64,000 nt of DNA from Tubulanus polymorphus (lineage: Eukaryota; Nemertea; Palaeonemertea; Tubulaniformes; Tubulanidae). The stretch lies in assembly GCF_964204645.1 (NCBI RefSeq), contig NC_134030.1, positions 15,342,447-15,406,446 of the forward strand, given 5' to 3'. The notes under the pieces were generated by a model. That model saw only the letters and a program-made list of their open reading frames with translations, did not search any database and was not told the DNA's origin. Shown piece by piece: positions 52,542-63,299 of this stretch (its first letter is position 1; each line of letters begins with the position of its first letter). A program made the position numbers and the translations under genes.

Positions 52542-52973
52542 ATGGAAGATAAAGTTGATAATATTGATATTATTCCTCATGATATAAATAAAACTAAATT
52601 AAAAACATATTTAGAAAAACAAATATTAGAATTTGAAAGTGACTTAAAGATAAAAAAGAAAAAATATTTATAAAGTAAAATTATATATCTTATTATCAGT
52701 GGTTCGGTTACAATTAGTTCTGTAATAACATTTCTAGCAATATTCAGTCCATTAACACCTTTAGCTATATCAATTGGTGTGTGAGGATTAAGTTCAAGTG
52801 TTTTAACTGGTATAAGTTCAAAATTAAACATAAAAAGTAATAAAGAAAAAATTAAAACTAATATAAAAGAAATTAATAAATTAAAGAACACACTAGATTT
52901 AAAAATAGGTTTAAATGGTCATATAACAGTTGAAGAACAAGATAAATTATTAAAAGAATTAATAAATTATTAA
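52542..52973 (+). pseudogene. 144-aa membrane protein, multiply broken (copy D)
   Basis: A stop after KKYL (about 52672), a small deletion at the first hydrophobic segment, and a TGA in the second (about 52783) break the frame. Homology to 18918-19352 continues to 52973. Confidence 0.68.
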
Positions 52974-52989
52974 TTTTTTAATTATATAA

Positions 52990-54378
52990 ATGGTAGATAG
53001 TTTTCCAAAAGCTTTCCAATATAATAAATCAATTAAATATAATATTCCAGCAATAGATTTTAATAAAGATATTACATATAGAAATGAAGTTTTAAATTCA
53101 TTAATTGATTTAGAAATTTATGTTACTGAAACTAATAATTTTAATGCAAAGATGGAAAATATATTTCATGTATATTTAATTAATTTTAAAAAATTGAAAG
53201 ATGAAAAACAATGGTTATTAAAATCTAATATGAAGTATTGGCAGAACCAATTAAATTTTGCTGTTTATTGTGCAACAACAGGTTGTGGAATTAGTTGGAA
53301 TGATCATTTGAATAATTCTAAATATAAATTAATTCAAAGTGTATTTAGATTTCATACATACTTTCAAATCAGAATAATATTAAATGAATTAGAGTGTGCT
53401 TTACCAGGATCTAGATATTTTAAAGAATTAGATAATAATATTAATTTATCAAAGTTTTATAAAATTTGTAATGAATTTAATATAGATATAAAAAATTCTG
53501 ATTTTAGAACAAAAATTGGAACAATAAGATCACTTCCTTGCCCTAGAAAGATTGCAGAATATTGTGCACTTCCCATACCATCTAATACTTTTTATAATAA
53601 CTATAATAATAAATTAGGTTATGGTAAAATAGAAACAAAGGATTTAGAAACATTAAATTTCAATAAATTACCGACTTTTTATGATAATTTAAAACAAGAA
53701 AACAATAATGGTTGGGTTTATTTCATTTTAGAAAATAATGAAGGTTTTACAAAATCAGGTATACAAAGAATAAATCAATCTATTAGAACTTATTTGATAT
53801 GTATTCTAGGTGCACAAGTTGAAAAAAGATCACCGATAATTGGAAATTTGAATACATCATTCGATACACAAAAACAATTTAAAGTTTTATTTGAAGATTC
53901 CATACATAATGATAAAAATAGATCGATTCCAGACAACATTGTAAGATATCGAAATTATTTAGATAAATCACATATTAGATTAAATTATTGTATAGGCCCT
54001 TATCTATTAATTATTTCTAATGATTTAGTATTAAAGATGGGAAATATAATTGGTTATAATAATCTAATTAAAACTGCAACAATAAATAATTCATTTGGAT
54101 TGAATGATATAGATAAAAAGATAATTACTGCTCCAAAATTAATGGAAGGTGAAAAAAATTAAAAACATATTCAATCAACTGAAACTAAAACTAATAATAT
54201 TAAATTAAATAATGATTCTAAAATAAAAGATTATAATACATCAGAAGATATTAAAACTGATATTATTCAACATGATATGATTAAAACTAATGATGATAAT
54301 AAATCCCATGAAAATGCTAAATTAGCTTTAACTTGTATAGGAATTGTTATAGGAGGAATATTATATTTTAAATTTTAA
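52990..54378 (+). pseudogene. 460-aa conserved Polinton protein, one nonsense stop (copy D)
   Basis: A single frame of 463 codons with one stop at 54160-54162, in the low-complexity Lys/Asn region; 390 codons are open before it. This gives the full family layout: N-terminal SFPKAFQYNKSIKYN, ATTGCGISWNDHL, FRFHTYFQIR, CALPIPSN, INQSIRTYLICILGAQ, RYRNYLDKSHIRLNYCIGP, the Asn/Lys linker and a terminal anchor LALTCIGIVIGGILYF. Confidence 0.77.
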
Positions 54379-54394
54379 TTTTTTTATTATATAA

Positions 54395-55826
54395 ATGGAT
54401 GTAGAAGGTGGAGAAGATATTGGAATGGATAATTTTGATGAACCTGGTATAACTGATGAACAACCACCTGATTTTGATGAAACAAGTTTTAATGATGGTA
54501 ATGAGCCAGAATATAATAATAATTTGAATATACCTGATTATATTAAAAATGCGGAATCACAATTAAATCCTGAAAATTTAGACCCAGATTTAGTAAAACA
54601 AGATTTAGATAATTTAAACAAAATACCTAAATTAGAAGATTTAATTGAAAAATCTAAACTTAACATAAATGATGAAGACGTTGGACTTTTAGCAGATCAA
54701 TTAAAATTTTTAGATAATGGTAAATGTTATTATCGTTTGAAAGATGATTATTATATTGATATCACTTATTAAAAAAAAATAATAACAAAATGAACTTTGA
54801 GAAAATTAGATCCAGATAGAATTAAAAGAATAAGTAATAGTAATGTAATAACTGATGTTATAAAACAAGAATTAACTGATAATGATATAGACGTATTTAA
54901 ACAAAGAATTAATGAATTATTTGAAATAATCAAAAAGAAATCAGAAACAGAAACAAGTTCTGAACAGAATATAACTTCCAAAACTAGTAAACTTAAATCA
55001 AATAAAGTTTCAATTGAAAAACTTTTACCGAATGGATTAATTGATGCAACAGATCAACAATTAGAAGATTTAAATAATATATTTTCTGTTGAAGCAATTA
55101 GAGAAATTAAAAGTATAAGGCTTGCATCTGATGAAATTGCGCATGATAAAAGTATAAGAGATTTAAAAGTTAGAACTTTAGAAGATGAATTATTTAAATC
55201 AAGAAAAGAATCGGAACAACTAAAATTAGATTGAAGTTATTGAAGAAATTGAATTTAAAAAAAGAAATGCATATTTAGAAAAAGATGTTGATGATTTTAG
55301 AATATAACATAGAATTACAAAAAGAAGAAATTAAATTATTATTAAAATCATATGATTATAATATTAATAGATTAAAAGTTATTTTTAAAGATTTATTGAT
55401 AAAACCAAATTCTAAAATATCATTGAAAGATAGAATAAAGTTATTATTTAAATTAGAAGGAATAACAATTCTTTCAATTCTAACAGCTGTAACTATGTTA
55501 TTTACAACAATTGGTTTAGCAATATCAAATGCTTTTAAATCTACTCCTACTCTAAATAAACCGGATAAACCCCCGAATGATAATAATTCTATACAAGATA
55601 AAGTTAAAGATGGTTTAAAGAAATTAGCAAAATATTTATGGGAACTATCTAAAAATTATCTGCTGCAGCTTCACCAGGAATTATTGCATCAATTGTTGGT
55701 TTTATATTGAAATCTGCTGGGAATATTCTTAACTTTGCTGCTGAACATATTATTTTATTTTTAATTACAGTTGTAAGTGCTATTATTTTTGGGTTAGTGA
55801 ATATGATATCAAAAAATATCAAGTAA
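54395..55826 (+). pseudogene. Coiled-coil membrane protein, broken (copy D)
   Basis: The N-terminal acidic part (MDVEGGEDIGMDNFDEPG) differs from the other copies and is open for 125 codons. Frameshifts or stops lie near 54770, 55232, 55290 and 55650. The coiled coil, ILTAVTMLFTTIGLAIS and proline-rich linker are recognisable, then the hydrophobic tail in another frame. Confidence 0.7.
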
Positions 55827-55848
55827 ACATGATTAAAAATAAATAATT

Positions 55849-55869
55849 AATTTTTTTGTTAAATAAATG
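55849..55869 (+). promoter_or_regulatory. Late-type gene-start signal of the capsid gene (copy D)
   Basis: T7 (55851-55857), a 6-nt spacer GTTAAA, then TAAATG with the ATG at 55867. It is the same in copies A, B and C at their capsid genes. See 18899 for the shared pattern. Confidence 0.6.
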
Positions 55870-57114
55870 AGTGGGAGTTATATAAGTCCTTCTAAGATTT
55901 CTAGAATATCTAATGCTATTAAAGCAGAAAGATCACATCATATTATTACTCATAATCCTTCAAATATTAATCCCGATGAAACTTTATATGTTAGAATCCC
56001 TCGATTAACACAAAATACTTTTTATGTTCCAAATAGTATTTATTTATCAGCTGATATAAAAGTAATTGGTCATGATAATAATTATGTTGTTGATAATGTT
56101 GGAAGATATTTGATTAAAAAATTAACTATAAAGATTGGTCCAGAAACAGTTTTCTCATTAGATGATTATAATTTATTTATGCATTATAAAGATTTATGGT
56201 TAACTAAAGAAAATAGAAATAATATGATATTTCAGGGTATTCAATCGGAAAACCATAATAAATTAAGATCAGGAGCTAATGACGCAATAGTAACTCGTGC
56301 CACAGATAATTTGATTAAAAAGATTTATGGAAGCAAATATAAAATTCCATTAGATTTTGAATTGATAAAAAATAATGCACCTTTATATAAATACGCAATT
56401 CAAGAAGATATTATATTTGAGATAACATTTGCTCCTGTAAATGAAATTGTATTATCTAGCGTTGTTAAAGATATGGGTTATAAATTATCGAATATATGTT
56501 TAGAATATGACACAGTAACTAATGAAAATATTGCTAGCACAATTCAAACTCAATACAATCAAGGATTTTCATTATTATATGATTATATTGATAAATTTAA
56601 AACTGTAACTATTAATGCAAATGATGAAATCATTAATGAGAATATTAACTTCCCAAGAAGATCTATTAAAGGTATATTAATATTTTTTACCATTGCAACA
56701 TATTCTAATGGCGCAATAAAGGTAGATAATTATTATAATCCTGAAATAACAAAAGTAGAAATAACCATTGAAGGAATAGCAAATAAAATATTTTGTCAAG
56801 GAATGAGATTGATAGATCAGTGGCCAGAAATTAGAAAACATTTTATGAATGAAAAAGTAAAATCATTTGAAAATTGTAATATTAATCAAATTGATTATTA
56901 TACCGGCAATAAATATGCATTATGGTTAGATTTTAGAACAACAGAGGATAATTCATTACATGGTTCTGGGAAAAAACTACAGAACACTAAAGATGGAATA
57001 CAATTATTCATGAAAAAGAAAAGAGGAGACAAAAATTTTAAAATGCATATTTATATTATATCTGATGCACAATTAAATATTGTAAATTCACAATTAGATA
57101 GTATTCAATATTAG
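55867..57114 (+). CDS. Major capsid protein, hexon-like double jelly-roll (copy D, intact)
   Basis: 415 aa, the only uninterrupted capsid gene here. Blocks in order: NPDETLYVRIPRLTQNTFYV (32-51), VDNVGRYLIKKLTIKIG (73-89), DDYNLFMHYKDLWL (97-110), KIPLDFELI, SNICLEYDTV, INFPRRSIKGILIFF (about 256-270), NPEITKVEITIEGIANKIF, and LHGSGKKLQNTKDGIQL near the end. These match a capsid family common in invertebrate Polintons; many copies form the icosahedral shell. It is shorter than the adenovirus hexon. Confidence 0.86.
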   Translation: MSGSYISPSKISRISNAIKAERSHHIITHNPSNINPDETLYVRIPRLTQNTFYVPNSIYLSADIKVIGHDNNYVVDNVGRYLIKKLTIKIGPETVFSLDDYNLFMHYKDLWLTKENRNNMIFQGIQSENHNKLRSGANDAIVTRATDNLIKKIYGSKYKIPLDFELIKNNAPLYKYAIQEDIIFEITFAPVNEIVLSSVVKDMGYKLSNICLEYDTVTNENIASTIQTQYNQGFSLLYDYIDKFKTVTINANDEIINENINFPRRSIKGILIFFTIATYSNGAIKVDNYYNPEITKVEITIEGIANKIFCQGMRLIDQWPEIRKHFMNEKVKSFENCNINQIDYYTGNKYALWLDFRTTEDNSLHGSGKKLQNTKDGIQLFMKKKRGDKNFKMHIYIISDAQLNIVNSQLDSIQY

Positions 57115-57143
57115 AAATATAAAGTTAAAATTAAGGATATATA

Positions 57144-58273
57144 AATGGGTGGTAAAAAAAACTCCTAATACTAAAGAACAATATTTAAGAAATTTATATT
57201 ACAACCCTGAGAGTTCGGTTGCTTATTCTTCTACCAAAAATATATGGCGTCAAGTGAAACAAGATAAATTAGATAAGATAATCCCACAAAATTTAGTTAA
57301 ATATAAAGATATAAATGAATTTAAGTTAGAACAACCAACATACACAACACATAAAAAAATTGTTAGAAAATATAAAACTCGTAAAACTATGGTAAGTTAT
57401 GTAGATCAACAGTGGCAAGGAGATTTAATTGATATGAAAAATGTTAAGAAAGATAATGATGATTATTGGTGGTTATTGAATATAATTGATATTTCAGTCG
57501 TTATGTATGGAGTTTCCCACTTTATAGAAAAGATGCTGTACAAACATCAAATGTTTTAAGAAAATTTCTTTCGGATGATAAACTAAAACCAGAAAAAAAT
57601 ACAATTTGATGATGGAAAAGAGTTTGATAATTCACTTGTTCATGAACTCTTAGGTAATCATAATATTAAATATTTTTCAACAAAATCGGATAAAAAAGCA
57701 GCAGTTGTTGAACGATTTAATAGAACATTAAGAACAAGAATGTGGAAATATTTTACAGCAAATAATACTTTTAAATGGATTGATGTTTTACCAAAATTGA
57801 TAGAAGGATATGATAATTCTTATCATTCTTCTATTGGAATGAAACCTATTGATGCTAGAAAACCTGAAAATGCTGAAATTGTTTGGAATAATTTATATGG
57901 TGCATTTCTTGTAGATGATTTTGGTGAACCTAAATTTAAAGTTGGTCAAAATGTTAGAATATCTAAGTATAAAAAGATATTTGACAAAGGATACGATCGA
58001 AATTTTACTAGGGAAATATATAAAATAAAAAAGGTAATAACAACAAAACCATATGTCTATAAATTAGAAGATTTAGATGGTGAAGAAGTTGATGGCTACT
58101 TTTACGAAGAAGAATTAAGTTTAACTACTGAAAATCTAGAACAAGAATATAAAATTGAAAAAGTATTAAAAACAAAAACTATTAAAAGAAAAAAATATTC
58201 TTTAGTAAAATGGGTTGGATGGCCAGATAAATTTAATGAATGGATATTATCGAGTAAAATTAAAAATATATAA
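57144..58273 (+). pseudogene. Integrase with chromodomain, frameshifted (copy D)
   Basis: ATG at 57144 (TATATAAATGGG) is shifted by one base from the main frame, and a second break lies near 57500-57740. First Asp in WQGDLIDMK, second in QFDDGKEF, Glu in AAVVERFNRTLR; the chromodomain with KWVGWPDKFNEWI is at the end. Here it runs rightward directly after the capsid gene, the opposite of copy C. The stop abuts the ATPase ATG. Confidence 0.85.
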
Positions 58274-58877
58274 ATGAATAAGGAATTATTTATATTTGAG
58301 CCTCATAATATGTTAATATCTGGCGTAACAAATTTTGGAAAAACTTATTTTATATTAAATTTATTAGAAACTGTTTATGAAAACTATTTTGATAATATAG
58401 TATTATTTTGCCCAACATATGAATTTAATCAAACTTATGATAGAAATATTACTAGAAATAATAAATTTATTATATTAGATCCTAAAACAGTAAAAGAAAA
58501 TTTAGATAATTGTATAAAAATAGCAATTGATATTTATAAAGGATCAAATACATAATTTATCATAGATGATTGCGCAAATTTACATGATTCAAAGAGAAAG
58601 TGAGTTATGTTATCTAGCTTTCTCTGGGAGACATTTTGGGATAACAACATGGGTTTTAAATCAAAAATATAATTCAATTGTTAAAGACTTTAGAGAAAAC
58701 ATTAGATTTCTAGTTTTATTCGACAATAAAGATAGAAAATCGATGAAAAATGCACTTGAGGAAAATGATATTATTCCACATGATTTACATAATGAATATA
58801 TGGATAAGTTGAAAAATATTAAAAGATCAAAATTACTATTTAGATTACAACACCCATTTAAATATGAATTTATTTAA
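58274..58877 (+). pseudogene. Packaging ATPase, broken (copy D)
   Basis: Walker A GVTNFGKTY, then a stop at 58553 within the Walker B strand (a Leu position in copy C), and a small deletion near 58600. The rest is open to 58877 and ends FRLQHPFKYEFI, giving the full C-terminus that copy C lacks. TAAATG joins it to the integrase. Confidence 0.82.
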
Positions 58878-58878
58878 A

Positions 58879-59162
58879 TTCAACTAGCTTGTTAATCTAG
58901 TTGAATTCTAGTTACATTCTAGTTGAATTCTAGTTATTGGTAGTTGTAACAAAAATCAACTAGATTTAACAATATTTTAACTAGCTTGTTAATCTAGTTT
59001 AATTCTAGTTACATTCTAGTTGAATTCTAGTTGTTAGTAGTTGAAACAAAAATCAGCTAGATTTAACAAGAAATAAACAAAAACAACAATATTTCAACTA
59101 GCTTGTTAATCTAGTTGAATTCTAGTTACATTCTAGTTGAATTCTAGTTGCAACATCACAAC
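58879..59162. repeat. CTAGTT-rich tandem repeats (copy D)
   Basis: Three units beginning CAACTAGCTTGTTAATCTAG near 58881, 58978 and 59095, each with repeated TTCTAGTTGAATTCTAGTT and flanking CAACTAG/CTAGTTG inverted words. Non-coding, between ATPase and the 200-aa gene. It is the third array of this type in the window with yet another sequence. Confidence 0.85.
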
Positions 59163-59181
59163 TAATTTTTTTGTTATATAA

Positions 59182-59769
59182 ATGGTAGGTGAAAAGAAAG
59201 TAAAAACTAAAAATGGTGATGTTCCAATTGAAAAAACTTAAGATGATTTAGGAATAACAGAAACAAAATTAACTCCAGATGATGGTGCTTTAAATAATGT
59301 TACAACAAATAATAATTATGAATATTATCTTTATTGTAAACATCAATTAGAAATATTAATAGCATCTGGAAAATGTAAAAATTTTGTCGGTAAAAATTTA
59401 ACTTATAATGAATTAGATACAATGAAATCAGATGAAATTATTAGATTATTTAAGATTTATGAAGCCGCGAGAACAGCTAGAATTAATGACGCGATATCAG
59501 AAAATGTAGTAAAAGGTTATAGTAAATTATGTAATTATACTACCAATTGAAGATGAAAATAGATTATATTCCGATTTAAAAATGATTATTTAGTTATGAC
59601 TGAATTAAATAAATGGATTGGATATTTATCATTTCAATTAGGTGGATTTATGACATTATTATCAACTGGGGTTATAACATTTTCAAATATTGAAAGTAAA
59701 AATATTTCTATAATAAATGAGCGAGGTGGAAGAAGTGAAGAAAAAACCGAGATCACAGAAACAAATTGA
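59182..59769 (+). pseudogene. 200-aa conserved Polinton protein, broken (copy D)
   Basis: A stop lies at about 59239 and a frameshift near 59540. Conserved parts: YEYYLYCKHQLEILIASGK, FKIYEAARTARINDAIS, the DENRLYSDLKNDYL region and hydrophobic FQLGGFMTLLSTGVITF. T7-GTTATA-TAAATG precedes the start. The end overlaps the next gene. Confidence 0.7.
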
Positions 59770-60070
59770 ATGGTCTCGGCAATTAGGAATTAAATCACAA
59801 GAATATGAAAAAGCTGTAAAAGAAAAAATAAGTAATAAAAATGTTAATAAAAATGGTGAAAATATTGTTATTTCTACTCCTTCTAATAATAGAATATTTG
59901 ATAAATGTCTATATTTTACAGTTGGATTTGTAATTGTATTCATTTTGAGTGGGTGTAATTGGTATAAGAAATCAAATAAAATTCATGATATTAATAATTC
60001 TGAAACAACTGCTATCAAAAATGAAAATAATTCTGAAATTCCAAAATTGACAATTAAAAAAATGGATTAA
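59717..60070 (+). CDS. Basic protein with membrane anchor (copy D, intact)
   Basis: 117 aa: KKKPRSQKQIEWSRQLGIKSQEY (about 8-30), linker, one membrane segment CLYFTVGFVIVFILSGC (about 64-80), and a hydrophilic tail. Homologous to 41246-41590. The SGCNW right after the hydrophobic part is not a signal-type lipobox in context. Confidence 0.7.
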   Translation: MSEVEEVKKKPRSQKQIEWSRQLGIKSQEYEKAVKEKISNKNVNKNGENIVISTPSNNRIFDKCLYFTVGFVIVFILSGCNWYKKSNKIHDINNSETTAIKNENNSEIPKLTIKKMD

Positions 60071-60122
60071 TATTTTAGAAAAAAAGCAAAAAAATAATTT
60101 TTTTTTAATTAATTGAATATTA

Positions 60123-60205
60123 ATTGAATATCTCACTACATTTGTCTATCTATGCGGAGCAATTAAATTGTCCAGATAAGTTATTTCGGATTCTTAATAT
60201 TCATT
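60123..60205. other. Conserved non-coding stem-loop (copy D)
   Basis: 60147-60178 pairs TATCT with AGATA and GGAGCAATT with AATTGTCC around a short A-rich loop. Flanks TATCTCACTAC and TTATTTCGGATTCT match 27481-27550. In both elements it lies next to the block with the 200-aa and basic genes, although that block is inverted between C and D. Confidence 0.6.
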
Positions 60206-60231
60206 ATTTTTATTAATTTATTTTTTTTAAA

Positions 60232-60528
60232 TTAATCAACAATTTCTAAATCATGATGGCCATCTTCATGGCAATCTTTTAATTCCTCTGTACTCAATGA
60301 AACCCATTTATCAGGTAAAAATACTTTAAATTCTCGCGATGTACTAACATTACAGTAGCTTGAATTAGCTGATACTTTCTCTCCATATTTAGTTTTTATC
60401 TTTTCTAATTTCAATATTTTATGTTCAATTTCTTTTGTAACATCAACTAACTTTTTTATTTCAAATTGTTTTTTTGCTGGTTTTATTCTGTTATTTATTG
60501 TTGCTAAGAATGCTTTTCTATCTCCCAT
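60232..60528 (-). CDS. Diverged small replication-block protein (copy D)
   Basis: 98 aa. It shares with the family at 16736 a basic N-terminal half, KLVDVTKEIEHKILKLEKIKTKYGEKV and EFKVFLPDKWVSLSTEEL, which aligns with FRTYLPDRFHRLSGEDL. The start ATG lies exactly at the inner edge of the right terminal repeat (CCTAATAAATGGGAG). In A-C the gene sits after PolB; here it is the only gene reading from the right end. Confidence 0.62.
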   Translation of the reverse strand: MGDRKAFLATINNRIKPAKKQFEIKKLVDVTKEIEHKILKLEKIKTKYGEKVSANSSYCNVSTSREFKVFLPDKWVSLSTEELKDCHEDGHHDLEIVD

Positions 60529-61015
60529 TTATTAGGAAAATAAATTACTTGTGGTGATGAGTGGTGTCTCGCCCTCTCGCCCTCTGATCTGAAACCCCAC
60601 TTTTCCAATTACTTATATATGAATTATTTCAATCATACTTTACTAACACTTTTAATGTTTAAAAATCTAACTCGTACAAATATAAATATTGAAATAATGT
60701 TTAAAATATATCTATATATCTATTCTATAAGAGCTCGTTAATTACTGGTTACTTTTAGATCGAATAATCTATCAATTTATATGTTATTCATGTAAATTAT
60801 GTTTATTTATGAATATTTTAAGAGTAATAGGGGTAATGGGCTTTCAGGTTAAAGGTTGAGAGGTTGAGAAATTTTCCAAATGTGAAATAATAATAATTTC
60901 TACTTGAATTAGGAGTGTACGCGACTAATTCAAATAGAAATTATTGTTATTTTCACATTTGGAAAATTTCTCGACCGTTCGACCTTTGACCTGAAAGCCC
61001 ATTACCCCTATTACT
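60526..61015 (-). repeat. Right terminal inverted repeat of copy D
   Basis: The outer 193 bp (60823-61015) are a palindrome with arms of about 85 bp. The arm ends AGTAATAGGGGTAATG and GGTCGAACGGTCGAG are as in copy C, but the inner arm (AAATTTTCCAAATGTG) and centre (around GTCGCGTACAC) are different. Next inward, AATATTCAT resembles copy C. The inner 94 bp match the left remnant at 44342. The flanking six bases CGCGTT would be the target duplication, but the left side is lost. Confidence 0.88.
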
Positions 61016-61095
61016 CGCGTTAACTAAACATTTTTGAACAGAACGGTTGAAGATGAGTGTATAGATCAATAGAATGCATCATATTTTGAAATAAA

Positions 61096-61395
61096 ATGAA
61101 AAAGTGTCAGTTACCCTTTAAGTTTCCATATCCCGAAAAGGCAGTTAATGCCATGCTGGCCTTAGGGGAGTCGCTGTTTCAGATAGGGTCCTTCCAGGAT
61201 ACGTGTTTGATAGCGATGCATGGAGAGCTGGAGGCGGTCAAGGACTCGGTTTCACAGGATAATCCCGATTTGGATCACATGGCAGATCGGATCGCTACTT
61301 TGGAGCGACTGCTGCAGGCTATGAGCCGGGCTGTCTGCCATCAGGCTCCTCTGGCTATTTGGCTTCAGGCAAATTTAGCCCTGTCGGTCAGGCAT
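61096..61395 (+). pseudogene. Gag-like retrotransposon fragment, 5' part
   Basis: In-frame about 100 codons, GC-richer than the Polinton, with ALGESLFQIGSFQDTCLIAMH and LERLLQAMSRAVCHQAP. With the fragment at 63300 it resembles the ORF1/gag of DIRS- or Ngaro-type tyrosine-recombinase retrotransposons. The assignment is from pattern memory only. The frame then runs into a LINE. Confidence 0.4.
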
Positions 61396-63295
61396 AGAAT
61401 ACCGGGAACTAGCGAATCTGATTTTTTATTAGATTATAAAGGCATACTAGAAAAAATAAATCATGAAAGAAAAGATATAATCATTGGGATGGACCAAAAC
61501 TTGGACCTCTTCAAAACTGAAACCCACAGAAACACTGCTAGATTCCTTGATTTGAACCTCTCCTATGAAGTAATAGTTATCAATAATTAACTGAAGTTAT
61601 TCCTATCCAGAGAGGTGATGATAAATCCCAAGCAACTAACTACAGGCCTGTCTTACTTTTACCCGTAATATCTAAAATACTAGAAAAAATAGTTCACAAC
61701 AGGCTATATAACTTTTTTATTACGAACAACTTACTCTACAGCAGCCAATATGGGTGCAGAGAAAATCATTCAACTGCTCAAGCAATACTTGAATTACGTG
61801 GAAATATAATTAGTAGCTTCGACAATGGTAATAATACAATTGTAGTCTTCCTTGATCTGTCTAAAGCGTTTGACTCGCTCGATATCCCAACGTTAATATA
61901 CGAATTAGATAAGTATGGAATAAGAGGAATTCCATTGCAATGGTTGAAAAGTTACCTCAGTGAGAATGTTTGTAAAGGTCAACGGAATTAAATCAAATCC
62001 AGCTTAAGTCGAATACGGAATTCCTCAAGGCTCTATACTCGGACCACTGCTTATTCTCATATATGTTAACGATACCCATCAAGTTTTAAAATCCTGTAAA
62101 AGTATATTATTCGCAGACGACACTAGCATATATATTATCGGAAAGAATCTTAACACTATTTTAAATCTTTTGAAAGATGACCTATCTACGCTGATCGATT
62201 GGTTCCACGCTAACAAATTAACAGTCAATTTCAAGAAAACTAATTGCATGATTTTTAGGCCCAGAAGTAAAAGTTTCCAAACAGATTTTAAATCTTCTGA
62301 AAGATGACCTATCTACGCTGATCGATTGGTTCCATGCTAACAAATTAACAGTCAATTTCAAGAAAACTAATTGCATGATTTTTAGGCCCAGAAGTAAAAG
62401 TTTCCAAACAGATATAGATCTCATATTCGGCACTGAGATCACTAAGATCAGTAAAACAGTGTAAATTTCTAGGAGTACTTATTGATGAAAATCTATTTTG
62501 TGAACAACAATTCAAACAAACCTGTTCAAAAATCAAAAGAAACTTGTATTTATTACGAAGAATAAAAAAATTTATACCTGCTTGGAGTAAGAAACTGCTG
62601 TATTATGGCTATATACATACACATTTATCCTATGCAGTGACATCATGGGGCATTCTTCTCTCATAAAAGCAAATAGACAACATTTTCAAATTGCTAAAAA
62701 GGGCAATCAGATATATCGATAACAGCCGCTATAATGCCCCCACATCACATTTACATTCAAATTTAGACCTCGCAAAAATTGGCTACAAATACTTCGAAGG
62801 AAAATTTCCCACGCCGATAAGAGCATTGTTCCAATATAACCAAGTAAACCACACACATAACACAAGATCAAGAAATTTTCCACAATCTGCCCGTCACAAA
62901 ACGAATATGTTCAATAAATTGTTTCTTAACAAAGTTCCAGTCTTTTGGCAAACAATCGATAACACAATCAGAAAATCTCCATCAATTCATTCATTCACCA
63001 GGCTCTACAAAAAACAGCTCATCAATAGATATTGAATATTCATCCCGTCCCCCTAAAATATTCTATCATGGTATGTTTATGTCATATAATAGTTATTGTA
63101 GTATTACCATTATATGTTGTATGTTGTCTTGAAAATAGCTTACCATAGATAAGCCCTATAATATTGACATTTGTATCATTGTCATCATCCATTTCATAGT
63201 CACCGGGGCTCGTCCACTCTGTCCAGAGCTACATCCTTCAGGCTCTGGACGAGTCCTTCATAGTTCATTGTGGTATTTTGTAACTACCCGATTGA
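61396..63295 (+). mobile_element. Decayed LINE (non-LTR retrotransposon)
   Basis: 61396-61590 encodes a piece of the AP-endonuclease domain (DIIIGMDQNLDLFKTE). After a deletion, reverse transcriptase follows: NYRPVLLLPVISKILEKI, VVFLDLSKAFDSLD, and the LFADDTSIY catalytic box at 62107-62133, with stops and shifts between. A C-terminal part is open at 62691-63035. The 3' region has an inverted repeat (GCTCGTCCA...GGACGAG) near 63210-63255. CR1/RTE-like class; the precise clade is undecided. Confidence 0.8.
62161..62414 (+). repeat. 127-bp tandem duplication inside the LINE
   Basis: 62161-62287 is repeated at 62288-62414 with only a few changes (TTAAATCTTYTGAAAGATGA). It duplicates part of the reverse transcriptase just after the FADD box. 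Confidence 0.9.
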
Positions 63296-63299
63296 TTAA

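Larger units (their letters stand above)
44342..61015 (+). mobile_element. Polinton copy D, diverged lineage carrying an intein and a VLTF3-like gene
   Basis: 16.7 kb. The right end is complete (CT-3', outer palindrome, 490-bp repeat); on the left only 89 bp of the repeat remain. Order: zinc finger, PolB with intein, (VLTF3-like and zinc-finger genes leftward), penton, 119-aa, 73-aa, 140-aa, 144-aa, 460-aa, coiled-coil, capsid, integrase, ATPase, 200-aa, basic anchored protein, then a small replication-block homologue leftward. The rightward integrase/ATPase and moved small gene separate this lineage from A/B/C. Confidence 0.9.

Noticed and set aside
62218-62536. Minus-strand reading frames over the LINE
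   Set aside because: They mirror the 127-bp tandem duplication of the reverse transcriptase and are shadows.
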